Shown one piece after another: positions 17,078-25,436 of a DNA stretch of 64,000 nt; within the stretch, counting starts at the first letter, position 1; each line of letters opens with the position of its first letter. The stretch covers positions 1,426,001-1,490,000 of the forward strand of contig OZ257136.1 in the NCBI GenBank assembly GCA_965278995.1, in the 5' to 3' direction. A model generated the notes under the pieces. The model ran no database searches, had not been told where the DNA came from, and worked only from the letters and a program-made list of their open reading frames with translations. This DNA is from JADJYF01 sp965278995. Lineage in GTDB: Bacteria > Pseudomonadota > Gammaproteobacteria > Ga0077536. A program made the position numbers and the translations under genes.

Positions 17078-19774
17078 ATGAAGAGAATGCTGGTCAACGC
17101 GACCCAGCCCGAAGAGCTGCGCGTTGCCTTGGTCGATGGCCAACGCCTGTACGACCTCGACATCGAAGCAACGGGTAAGGAACAGAAAAAATCCAATATC
17201 TACAAAGCGAAAATCATCCGTATCGAACCGTCGCTGGAAGCAGCGTTCGTCGATTATGGGTCGACCCGTCATGGCTTTCTGCCACTGAAGGAGATCTCGC
17301 GCTCGTATTTCAAGGATAAAGGCAAGAACGCCAACGGCGGTCGGGTCAATATCAAGGAAGTCCTCTCGGAAGGCCAGGAAGTCATCGTCCAGGTCGAGAA
17401 AGAGGAACGCGGCAACAAAGGCGCGGCGCTGACGACATTCATCAGCCTGGCTGGCCGGTATCTTGTCGCGATGCCGAACAACCCGCGTGCGGGTGGCGTT
17501 TCGCGGCAGATCGAAGGCGACGATCGCGATGAGGCGCGCGAAGCGATGGCCGGGCTCGAGATCCCGTCCGACATGGGGCTCATCCTGCGAACTGCCGGGG
17601 TCGGCAAGTCGACTGAAGAACTGCAGTGGGATCTCGATTACCTGCTGCAGCTGTGGAAAGCGATCGACGAAGCGGCTGGCAGCCGCCCTTCGCCGTTTCT
17701 GATCTATCAGGATCGCAACGTCATCATCCGTGCCATCCGCGATTATCTGCGCAGCGATATCGCCGAAATCCTGGTTGACGATCGCAAGCTCTATGACCTG
17801 GCGCTCGATTTCATGCAGCAGGTCATGCCGCAGAATCTGTCCAAGCTCAAGCTTTACGAGGACAGCGTCCCGCTATTCAATCGCTATCAGATTGAAGGGC
17901 AGATCGAATCGGCTTTCAGCCGCTCCATCCGCCTGCCCAGTGGCGGTTCCATCGTTATCGAGCCGACTGAAGCGCTGATCACCATCGATATCAACTCAGC
18001 CAAAGCGACCCAGGGCGGCGATATCGAGGAGACCGCGTACAAGACCAATCTGGAAGCAGCCGAGGAAATCGGTCGTCAACTGCGTCTGCGCGATCTCGGC
18101 GGCCTGATCGTCATCGATTTCATCGACATGATGGCAGCCAAGAATCAGCGTGCCGTCGAGAACCGCGTGCGTGACTCAGTGCGCGTCGATCGGGCGCGCG
18201 TGCAGATCGGGCGCATCTCGCGTTTCGGATTGCTCGAAATGTCGCGTCAGCGGTTGCGCCCGTCCCTGGCCGAGTCGAGCCACGTCGTGTGCCCGCGGTG
18301 CGAAGGTGTGGGTACCATCCGTAGCGTCAAATCGACCGCACTCGGGGTACTGCGCATCATCGAAGAAGAAGCGATGAAGGACTCGACCGCCAAAGTCACT
18401 GCTCAGGTGCCGGTGGATGTCGCAACCTATCTGCTGAACGAAAAGCGCCAGGATGTCACTGGCATCGAAGTCCGCCAGGACGTCGCCATCCTGCTCATTC
18501 CGAATCAGAATCTGGAAACGCCGCATTTCGAGATCCAGCGAATTCGCGAACAGGATCTGCCCAAAGTCCATCTCGGCGAAAGTTACGAGATGGTTTCGGA
18601 AGTGGAGAGTCCGGTGGTTGATTTCACGCGCGCTGCGGCGCCACCGCTGCCACAGGCAGCGGTGCGTGAAGTCAAACGCACAACGCCCATGCCGGAAGCA
18701 CCTGCACCGGCGCAAGCGCCTGTGACGCCTGCCAAACCGGGTTTCCTGTCACGCTTGTTCGGTGGTCTGTTCGGCGCGACAGCGCCGGTTGCACCGCCCA
18801 GACCGGCCGCGCCGGCAAACCCGGCGCGTCAGCATACGCCGCGTGGCGACGGTGAGCAGCGCAATGGCGATAACAATCGCCGTGGCGGCCGAAACAGTGG
18901 CAATAACCGTCGCGGATCATCCCCGCGGGAAGCGCGCGAACCGCGCGAGGCCCGCGAACAACGTGAACCTCGCGAGGCGCGTGAACCGCGTGACAACCGT
19001 GAACCGCGCGAGGTACGCGAGCCCCGTGAGAATCGTGAGCCACGCGAGAACCGCGACGTTCGCGAACCACGGGAAAACCGTGAACCGCGGGAAGCACGCG
19101 AGCCGCGGGAAGGCGGCGACCGGGCCGAACGAGGCGAACGCAGCGAGCGCGGGCGTCGCGGTGGACGCCGCTCGCGCCAGGGGCGCGGTGCCGGACAAAG
19201 TGCAGCAGCCGTGACTGCGGTCGATGGCGAGACTGCGCTGAACGAAACGAGCGAACCGAATGGCAACATTGCTCCGCCGGACCAGCAGCCAGACAGTCCG
19301 CCTGAACATCCGAGCCGCGGACCACGCGGCTCCAGCGCGCCGCATGCAGCGAGCAGCCTGCCCGCGCTGGCGCTGGAAAGTGCCGGTGCATTCGACGAAG
19401 TGCATGATTCGGCCGATTTCGATGTCGACGACGAACCGGCCGTGCGTCATCCCGACCTTTATGTCGCGCAAGATCAGGTCGACGACGATCTGGACGGCGA
19501 TGATGATGACGGTGACGACAATACGACCGAGGTCGGCAGTAGTGCTGCCGCTGATCAGGTCGAGGACATCCCGGCGCCATTGTCGACCAGCACCTATGTC
19601 GACGTCGACGATGAAACGCCGACAGTGGTCGGGGCCAATCAGGGAGTCGCAGTGACTCCTGCTGAGTCGAGTCCGCTGGCAGCCGAAACCTGGCCGGAAG
19701 GTGCCGATGAAGCACTCGCCTTGGTGCAGGCGGCTGACGATAATGCGCCGGATCGCCCAGCCGACAGGAGCTGA
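17078..19774 (+). CDS. rne: ribonuclease E
   Basis: An 898-residue endoribonuclease, the core of mRNA decay and rRNA/tRNA processing. The N-terminal half is canonical: S1 domain at about 35-120, active-site aspartates in ITIDINSAKATQGG (about 303) and LIVIDFIDMM (about 346), and the zinc-link CPRCEGVGTI near 404. The C-terminal half (about 510-898) is disordered and unusual. It has a PGFLSRLFGGLFG amphipathic segment that probably touches the membrane, then about 60 residues of REP/REA tripeptides, a GRRGGRRSRQGRG basic patch and an acidic tail. Divergent from rluC, as in E. coli. Scaffold partners cannot be predicted. Confidence 0.96.
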   Translation: MKRMLVNATQPEELRVALVDGQRLYDLDIEATGKEQKKSNIYKAKIIRIEPSLEAAFVDYGSTRHGFLPLKEISRSYFKDKGKNANGGRVNIKEVLSEGQEVIVQVEKEERGNKGAALTTFISLAGRYLVAMPNNPRAGGVSRQIEGDDRDEAREAMAGLEIPSDMGLILRTAGVGKSTEELQWDLDYLLQLWKAIDEAAGSRPSPFLIYQDRNVIIRAIRDYLRSDIAEILVDDRKLYDLALDFMQQVMPQNLSKLKLYEDSVPLFNRYQIEGQIESAFSRSIRLPSGGSIVIEPTEALITIDINSAKATQGGDIEETAYKTNLEAAEEIGRQLRLRDLGGLIVIDFIDMMAAKNQRAVENRVRDSVRVDRARVQIGRISRFGLLEMSRQRLRPSLAESSHVVCPRCEGVGTIRSVKSTALGVLRIIEEEAMKDSTAKVTAQVPVDVATYLLNEKRQDVTGIEVRQDVAILLIPNQNLETPHFEIQRIREQDLPKVHLGESYEMVSEVESPVVDFTRAAAPPLPQAAVREVKRTTPMPEAPAPAQAPVTPAKPGFLSRLFGGLFGATAPVAPPRPAAPANPARQHTPRGDGEQRNGDNNRRGGRNSGNNRRGSSPREAREPREAREQREPREAREPRDNREPREVREPRENREPRENRDVREPRENREPREAREPREGGDRAERGERSERGRRGGRRSRQGRGAGQSAAAVTAVDGETALNETSEPNGNIAPPDQQPDSPPEHPSRGPRGSSAPHAASSLPALALESAGAFDEVHDSADFDVDDEPAVRHPDLYVAQDQVDDDLDGDDDDGDDNTTEVGSSAAADQVEDIPAPLSTSTYVDVDDETPTVVGANQGVAVTPAESSPLAAETWPEGADEALALVQAADDNAPDRPADRS
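18928..19119 (+). repeat. in-frame REP/REA tripeptide repeat array in RNase E
   Basis: About 190 bp encode back-to-back R-E/D-x tripeptides (REP alternating with REA, REN, REQ, REV or RDN). The codons vary (cgc, cgt, cgg; gaa, gag; ccg, cct, cca, ccc), so the repeat is kept at protein level and is not a recent DNA duplication. The product is a highly charged, regularly alternating segment, possibly a long helix or RNA-binding linker. Confidence 0.9.
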
Positions 19775-19784
19775 CAGCCAGCTT

Positions 19785-19810
19785 ACCGCGGCAGCAGCGG
19801 CTGTCGCGGT
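19785..19810. terminator. hairpin between convergent rne and prfC
   Basis: ACCGCG-GCAGC, loop AGCG, GCTGT-CGCGGT forms an 11-bp stem (one G-U pair) in the 51-bp gap between the two stop codons. There is no U-tract on either side, so it is either a weak bidirectional terminator or a 3'-end stabiliser. Confidence 0.45.
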
Positions 19811-19825
19811 TAACCTAGAGTATGC

Positions 19826-21412
19826 TCAGGCCAGCATTTCGCGAGTTGCGTGAAAGCGGATATCCGGCCAGCGCTCCTGCGCCAGCTGCAGGTTGACCAT
19901 GCTGGGGGCGAGATAAGCGAGCTGCCCGGCACCGTCGATGGCCATATAGTTCGATGAATGGCTCTTCAGCTTGTCGAGTTCACCCGCTTTGTCGCTCGTG
20001 ACCCAGCGCGCAGTGCTGACTTGTACTCCCTCGAATATACATTCCACGCCGTATTCGTGTTGGAGCCGCCAGGCGACGACGTCGAACTGGAGCATGCCGA
20101 TGGCGCCGAGGACGATGTCGTTACGCGCGACATAGTTGAAGACCTGGGCCGCACCCTCCTCGCATAGCTGGGTCAGACCTTTGAGCAGCGCTTTGCTCCG
20201 CAACGGATCGACCGTGCGGACACGGCGAAACAGCTCAGGCGCAAAACTCGGGATGCCCGAAAACGTGAATTGCTCACCTTCGGTGAAGGTGTCACCAATC
20301 TGCAGCGTGCCGTGGTTGTGAAAGCCGATGATATCGCCAGCCCACGCTGACTCAGCCATGCCTCTCCCCTGCGCCATGAAGCGCAGCGCGTTCGCTATCT
20401 GTATCGGGCGCTTCAGGCGCACGCTGTACAGGCGCATGCCCTCTTCGTAATGCCCGGAGCAGATGCGCACGAACGCGATGCGGTCGCGGTGATTCGGATC
20501 CATATTCGCCTGGATTTTGAACACGAAACCGGAGAACGATCCCGCCGTCGGATCGACCACGTCACGATTGGTTGCGCGCGGCAGCGGGCCTGGCGCCAGC
20601 TCGCAGAAGGTATCGAGCAGCTCGCGCACGCCAAAGCTGCGCAGTGCGGTGCCGAAAAAGACCGGCGTGATGGAGCCGGCGCGATAGGCCTCACGCGTGA
20701 ATCCGGTGCCCGCTCCAGCTACCAGATCGATCTCTTCGCGGAGCGTCGGCAGACTGTCCGGGAACAGGTTTTGCGCGATGGCGTCCTTGAGGCTGACGGT
20801 CGCGTTCGTTCCGCTATCGGCATCTTCGTCGCCACGACGATATGGCGTAATCGCATCAGTCCTGAAATCATAGATGCCATCGAAATGCTGCCCAGAGCCC
20901 AATGGCCAGGTCAGCGGAGCACAGCGGATCTTTAGAACATTCTCGATTTCGTCCAGCAGATCGAGCGGGTCGCGTGCATGTCGGTCGAGCTTGTTGATGA
21001 ATGTCATCACTGGAGTGTGCCGAACTCGGCACACTTCGAGGAGCTTGATAGTCCGCTCCTCGACGCCACGCGCACCGTCGATGACCATCAGTGCGGAATC
21101 GACGGCGGTCAACGTGCGATATGTATCCTCGGAAAAATCTTCATGTCCCGGCGTATCGAGCAGATTGATCACGCAATCGCGATAGGGGAATTGCATGACT
21201 GAAGACGTCACCGAGATGCCACGCTGTTTCTCGATTTCCATCCAATCGGAAGTGGCATAGCGAGAACTCTTACGCGCTTTCACCGTGCCGGCGACATTGA
21301 TCGCACCGCCGAGCAGCAACAGCTTTTCCGTTACCGTGGTCTTGCCGGCATCGGGGTGGGAAATGATGGCGAACGTCCGCCGACGCGCGATCTCCAGACT
21401 ATCCTGCGACAT
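19826..21412 (-). CDS. prfC: peptide chain release factor 3
   Basis: A 528-residue translational GTPase that recycles RF1 and RF2 from the ribosome. G1 is SHPDAGKTT, G3 is DTPGHEDFSEDTYR and G4 is NKLDR. The ATG at 21412 has AGGA at good spacing and gives the E. coli length; a GTG 15 bp upstream is also open. It is tail-to-tail with rne. It follows acpS with 26 bp between, so it may be the last gene of the long rpoE-to-acpS run. Confidence 0.95.
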   Translation of the reverse strand: MSQDSLEIARRRTFAIISHPDAGKTTVTEKLLLLGGAINVAGTVKARKSSRYATSDWMEIEKQRGISVTSSVMQFPYRDCVINLLDTPGHEDFSEDTYRTLTAVDSALMVIDGARGVEERTIKLLEVCRVRHTPVMTFINKLDRHARDPLDLLDEIENVLKIRCAPLTWPLGSGQHFDGIYDFRTDAITPYRRGDEDADSGTNATVSLKDAIAQNLFPDSLPTLREEIDLVAGAGTGFTREAYRAGSITPVFFGTALRSFGVRELLDTFCELAPGPLPRATNRDVVDPTAGSFSGFVFKIQANMDPNHRDRIAFVRICSGHYEEGMRLYSVRLKRPIQIANALRFMAQGRGMAESAWAGDIIGFHNHGTLQIGDTFTEGEQFTFSGIPSFAPELFRRVRTVDPLRSKALLKGLTQLCEEGAAQVFNYVARNDIVLGAIGMLQFDVVAWRLQHEYGVECIFEGVQVSTARWVTSDKAGELDKLKSHSSNYMAIDGAGQLAYLAPSMVNLQLAQERWPDIRFHATREMLA

Positions 21413-21438
21413 GCGTGATTCCTGCACTGCGACACTGC

Positions 21439-21840
21439 TCAGCCATCGACGTGGCCGGCAGCCCGGATTTCAAGTACGACCACCGCTACCGCAAGCCCCC
21501 CGTCGTCGGTCAGACTGACGTGATTGCCGACCAGTCCATGCTGATCGAACAGACGCGCTGCAGTACCGCTGACAGCGATGCTGGGTTTGCCGCTCGGCGC
21601 ATGCACGACGCGGATCTGGCGCGGCGCGACGCCCTGGCGAAAGCCGGTGCCAAGCGCTTTCGAGGTAGCTTCCTTGGCGGCGAACCGCATCGCGAGGTAG
21701 CGCGCCGGGCGTTTGCTGCGGGCGAATTCGAGCAGTTCCTCCGGGCTCAGGATGCGCTGCGGAAAACGCTGACCGAAACGCGCGTACGCCTGTTCGAAGC
21801 GGATCACTTCGGCGATATCGACACCCAGCCCGAAAATCAC
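21439..21840 (-). CDS. acpS: holo-ACP synthase
   Basis: A 133-residue phosphopantetheinyl transferase that activates AcpP. It begins IFGLGVDIAEVIRFEQAYARFG and has the metal/CoA motif RYLAMRFAAKEATSKALGTG. The chosen GTG at 21840 is preceded by GGAG at 7-bp spacing and gives the family's usual start; a GTG at 21855 is possible. pdxJ, which normally lies between recO and acpS, is not present. Confidence 0.93.
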   Translation of the reverse strand: MIFGLGVDIAEVIRFEQAYARFGQRFPQRILSPEELLEFARSKRPARYLAMRFAAKEATSKALGTGFRQGVAPRQIRVVHAPSGKPSIAVSGTAARLFDQHGLVGNHVSLTDDGGLAVAVVVLEIRAAGHVDG

Positions 21841-21944
21841 CGCGACGCTCCGCACGATGAGCAGTCCAGGATGGACTTATTCAGAGTTTCATTAATCATC
21901 GCTATGAACCGGATCCTCGCGTGCCCGGGCGGGCCGTCGCGATT

Positions 21945-22646
21945 CTACGAGTTTCTCCCTCCGCTCGTCTCGAACAGTTTGCGCGAAATGAGCGGGCGCC
22001 CATCGAGATGATGATCGAGCACATAGCGCATCAGACGTTTGGCTTCGCGACGTTCCTCGCTGCCCAGCGGCCCGGCATCGGCCAGCGCGAGCAGCGTCGT
22101 CCCCTGCAGATGGAAACCATGGCTATCCACACCGTGACGCAACGGGCCGCGATCGACGAGATACTGATACTCCGCCTCGGCTTCGATTGCCTGGCCGGTC
22201 GTTGCATCGACGTTCAACTGCAAGCCGAGACCGATAGCTTCGAGCAATCTGAGTTCAAAGCGACGTAGCAGCACTTCGAGCTCACCGTCACCGACCAGCG
22301 CTGCGAGCGTCGCCGCATAGACCTCGAACAACATGGGATTGGGATCGTGCGGTGCCGTGAGGCGCATGACCAGTTCATTGACGTAGAACAGCGAATACAG
22401 CCGTTCACCTTCAAGCAGGGCCGGTGCAACGGCGACTTCAGCAGTGATCACGTTCTGCAGTTCGCTACGGCCACGCAGTTCCACACTCAGCACAGCCAGC
22501 GGTTGCAGCGTCGCGGCGAGACGCGAATTGCGCCGCAGAGCGCCGCGCGCCACCGCACTGACCCGACCCTGTTCCGCGGTCAGAAAATCGACGATCAGAC
22601 TCGTCTCGCGGTACCGTCTTCGATGCAGGACGTAGCCGGTATCCAA
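21945..22646 (-). CDS. recO: DNA repair protein RecO
   Basis: A 233-residue recombination mediator of the RecFOR pathway. It has an N-terminal OB-fold segment (GYVLHRRRYRETSLIVDFLT), then VSAVARGALRRNSRLAATLQPLAVL and a helical C-terminal domain. The start is TTG at 22646, with no better in-frame ATG. It follows era with 6 bp between. The cysteine zinc motif of some RecO proteins is absent, as in E. coli. Confidence 0.9.
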   Translation of the reverse strand: MDTGYVLHRRRYRETSLIVDFLTAEQGRVSAVARGALRRNSRLAATLQPLAVLSVELRGRSELQNVITAEVAVAPALLEGERLYSLFYVNELVMRLTAPHDPNPMLFEVYAATLAALVGDGELEVLLRRFELRLLEAIGLGLQLNVDATTGQAIEAEAEYQYLVDRGPLRHGVDSHGFHLQGTTLLALADAGPLGSEERREAKRLMRYVLDHHLDGRPLISRKLFETSGGRNS

Positions 22647-22652
22647 GCTGCG

Positions 22653-23540
22653 TCAATCCGCGAGCCCGATGATCTGCATCGCTTCCGGACTGTCCGCCCA
22701 GCCGCGCTTGGTCTTGACCCAGACTTTGAGATAAACGCGTCGGCCCAGCAGCGTTTCGAGATCGTGCCGTGCATCGGTCGACATGCGCTTCATGAGCGCG
22801 CCATCCTTGCCGATGACGATGGATTTCTGGCTGTCGCGGTCAACCCACAGCGTGGCATGGATGTGCGTGACCTCACCCTCTTCCTTGAATTGATCGATGA
22901 TCACGGTGGTCCGATAAGGCAACTCGTCGCCGAGATTGCGCATGGTTTTTTCGCGGATGATTTCACCGGCCAGAAACCGCTCTGAGCGGTCGGTGATCTG
23001 GTCGCCCGGAAACAGGTGCGGCCGCTCTGGGGCGAAAGCACTGACTTCCTTCAACAACGCTTCAAGTCCGGCGCCCGTGCGCGCGCATATCGGGACGAAC
23101 GCGGCGCAGGGGCGGTTCTCAGCCAGTGTCGCCAGACGCGGCAACAGCGCTGATTTGGCTTTCAGCAGATCGTGTTTGTTCAGCGCATGGACAATAGGAA
23201 TGGTCGCTTCCACCAACATCTCGTAGACGAGATCGTCGTCAGCCAGCCAGCTTCGCGAATCGCTGACCAACACCGCGCAATCGACATCGCTCAAAGCCTG
23301 GCGCACCTGACGGTTCATGAGCCGATTCAACTGGCTTTTCGGCTGACGCTGCCAGCCCGGGGTATCGACAAAAACGAATTGCGTCGGCGCCACGGTATGC
23401 ACACCGAGGAGTTGATAGCGCGTCGTCTGCGGCTTCCGCGAGGTGATGCTCAGCTTCTGGCCGAGGATCGCATTCAGCAATGTCGATTTGCCGACGTTAG
23501 GGCGACCGACTATCGCAATCAGACCACAATGCTCAGTCAT
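22653..23540 (-). CDS. era: GTPase Era
   Basis: A 295-residue GTPase that binds 16S rRNA during 30S assembly. G1 is GRPNVGKSTLLN, switch I carries KPQTTRYQLLG, G3 is DTPGWQ and G4 is NKHD. A C-terminal KH domain contains IVIGKDGALMKRMSTDARHDLE. Its ATG follows the rnc stop codon directly (TGAATG), the conserved rnc-era coupling. Confidence 0.96.
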   Translation of the reverse strand: MTEHCGLIAIVGRPNVGKSTLLNAILGQKLSITSRKPQTTRYQLLGVHTVAPTQFVFVDTPGWQRQPKSQLNRLMNRQVRQALSDVDCAVLVSDSRSWLADDDLVYEMLVEATIPIVHALNKHDLLKAKSALLPRLATLAENRPCAAFVPICARTGAGLEALLKEVSAFAPERPHLFPGDQITDRSERFLAGEIIREKTMRNLGDELPYRTTVIIDQFKEEGEVTHIHATLWVDRDSQKSIVIGKDGALMKRMSTDARHDLETLLGRRVYLKVWVKTKRGWADSPEAMQIIGLAD

Positions 23541-24235
23541 TCAGTCCGCCTCCTTGAGTTGCTGCAGCGTTGCCCGCGCTGCGGCCTGCTCGGCCTTGCG
23601 GCGACTGCGACCTTGGGCGATCACCGGCGATGGCAGCGCCGGTGTGAAACAGGTCACGGTAAATGACTGGTCGTGCGACGGACCACTGACAGTAGTCGTT
23701 TCGTAGCGCGGGAGTCCTGCCGACGACTCTGCAGAAATTCCTGCAGCGCAGTTTTCGGATCCTTGTCGGTGTGCAGCGGGTCGACTTCAGCGAGCCGCTC
23801 GGCGAATAGTTCGAGCACAACGGCGCGACAGGATTCGATGCCGCCGTCAAGAAAGACGGCGCCGAGCAGCGCTTCGAGTGTGTTGGCCAGGATCGAATCG
23901 CGGCGCCACCCGCCGCTTTTCATCTCACCCTCGCCCAGCACCAATGACTGGCCAAGATCGAGGTCGCGCGCGATGTCGGCCAGGCATTCCCGATTCACCA
24001 GTGCCGCGCGGGTGCGCGTCAACTGGCCTTCGTCCGCGCTGGGGAAACGCTGGAATAGAATTTCGGCAATCAACATGCCGAGCAGTGCATCGCCCAGGAA
24101 CTCGAGTCGCTCGTTGTGGACCGCATCCGCGCTGCGATGGGTCAATGCCCGCAAGCGCAGGCGGTCGTCCCTGAACACATAAGCGATGCGGATCGCAGGT
24201 GCGTTCACGGACAAAGTCGGCCAGCCACTGTTCAA
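23541..24235 (-). pseudogene. rnc: ribonuclease III, frameshifted near the 3' end
   Basis: The RNase III catalytic domain is intact: HNERLEFLGDALLGMLIAE carries the signature, and ANTLEALLGAVFLDGG follows. After LQEFLQSRRQ the frame is lost, giving an early stop at 23654 and a 193-residue product. In another frame the double-stranded-RNA-binding domain continues as GLPRYETTTVSGPSHDQSF to QGRSRRKAEQAAARATLQQL and stops at 23541, just before era. One G missing from CAGG(G)ACTC at about 23716-23717 explains it. Either the product lacks most of the dsRNA-binding domain or the sequence has an error. The start is probably TTG at 24235, overlapping the previous stop. Confidence 0.85.
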
Positions 24236-24642
24236 TCCGTTTTCGGCGGTGCGAATTCGACCACCTTGCGGTAGTTCATGACAATATCGAGATTCGAGAA
24301 AAACGGCGCACGAATCTCGTAGATCATCATTGCGACCTTGTTCGGCGATCCTTTCTTGCGCCCCACTTTCAGCACTTTCATGAGTCGCGGCATGTCGAAA
24401 TCGTCGACGTCATTGACATCGAACTGGCGCATGATGGCGCGTGCCATTTCGAGCTTGTTCAGCCGATAGCCTTCCGGGTTCAACTGCAACTTGTCCATGG
24501 CCTGGTCGACTTTGAATTTTTCGTTATAGACCGGCCATAGCTTCATGAACCCCAGTGCTGCCACGGCGAGCACGACACACCCCATGATCAATCCAGTCAG
24601 GGTGAGGCCGCGTTGTTGCTTTGGTGATTTCATCTTTTTCAT
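24232..24642 (-). CDS. DUF4845 domain membrane protein
   Basis: A 136-residue protein with a basic N-terminus, one membrane segment (TLTGLIMGCVVLAVAALGFMKLWPVY) and a small extracytoplasmic domain. This matches the DUF4845 proteins found between lepB and rnc in many gammaproteobacteria. The function is not known. A second ATG three codons downstream (24633) is equally possible. It overlaps the likely rnc start. Confidence 0.85.
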   Translation of the reverse strand: MKKMKSPKQQRGLTLTGLIMGCVVLAVAALGFMKLWPVYNEKFKVDQAMDKLQLNPEGYRLNKLEMARAIMRQFDVNDVDDFDMPRLMKVLKVGRKKGSPNKVAMMIYEIRAPFFSNLDIVMNYRKVVEFAPPKTD

Positions 24643-24651
24643 CTCCCAGCC

Positions 24652-25434
24652 TCAATGAATCGTTGTTCCAATGCGCTTCAATTCCGGACCACGGTCCCAA
24701 TTCATCCAGATGAAGAAGGCCCGCCCGATCAGATTGGCGTCCGGCACATAACCCCAGAATCGTGAGTCGCGACTATTATCGCGATTGTCGCCGAGCACGA
24801 AATAATGTCCGGCCGGGACCTGGAACTCGCCGTTGATGGTCGGCATTGTCGGCGTCACGATGATGGTGTGCTCAATCTCGCCCAATTGCTCGAGGAACAG
24901 GTCAGCGCCGGTATGTTGCGCCGCTGATCGTACACCAAGGTAGCTTCCTTGCGGAGCCTCCGGTACTTTTTCACCGTTGATATACAAGGTTTTATTCTCG
25001 TAACGCACGGTGTCTCCCGGTAGACCGACGACCCGCTTGATGAACGGTGTGGAAGGATCCAGTGGATAGCGGAAGACCACCACATCGCCGCGTTGCGGCG
25101 CACCGAGTTCGACTATCTTCCAGTTCAGCACCGGCAGGCGGATGCCATAGGTGAATTTATTGACCAGGATGAAGTCGCCGACCAGCAGTGTTGGGATCAT
25201 TGAACCCGACGGGATCCGGAACGGTTCGACAAGAAACGATCGCAATAGCAATACGATGACGAAGATCGGGAAAAACGAGCGCGCATAGTCGACCAGCAAC
25301 GGCACCGGCGAGGCGCCGCTACCGGGTGCGCTGACTTTCCCGCGTCGAGGCGCGAAATACAGGCTGTCGGCGGCCCATACCATTCCGCTAGCCGCCACGA
25401 GCAGAGTCAATACTGCAGCAAAATCCCACACCAT
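24652..25434 (-). CDS. lepB: signal peptidase I
   Basis: A 260-residue membrane protease that removes signal peptides from secreted proteins. It has two N-terminal membrane segments (about 5-22 and 53-65), the catalytic Ser78 in RIPSGSMIPTLL, the catalytic Lys133 in FIKRVVGLPGD, and the C-terminal GDNRDNSRDSRFWG box. The ATG at 25434 lies 2 bp after the lepA stop; longer in-frame ORFs run into lepA and are rejected. Confidence 0.95.
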   Translation of the reverse strand: MVWDFAAVLTLLVAASGMVWAADSLYFAPRRGKVSAPGSGASPVPLLVDYARSFFPIFVIVLLLRSFLVEPFRIPSGSMIPTLLVGDFILVNKFTYGIRLPVLNWKIVELGAPQRGDVVVFRYPLDPSTPFIKRVVGLPGDTVRYENKTLYINGEKVPEAPQGSYLGVRSAAQHTGADLFLEQLGEIEHTIIVTPTMPTINGEFQVPAGHYFVLGDNRDNSRDSRFWGYVPDANLIGRAFFIWMNWDRGPELKRIGTTIH

Positions 25435-25436
25435 TG

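Noticed and set aside
15668..17272. A 534-residue open frame extending rluC upstream past its usual start
   Set aside because: The extra N-terminal part has no family similarity, covers the rne promoter and leader, and the ATG at 16615 gives the normal RluC length.
18928..19119. A CRISPR-like or tandem DNA repeat
   Set aside because: The repeat is in frame within rne, has a 9-bp protein-level period and varied codons, and has no spacers.
24180..24240. A second frameshift at the 5' end of rnc, because another frame reads EQWLADFVRER just before the catalytic domain
   Set aside because: That frame has no usual start codon (only ATT), and the TTG at 24235 overlapping the previous stop gives a workable start without a second change. 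Left unresolved.
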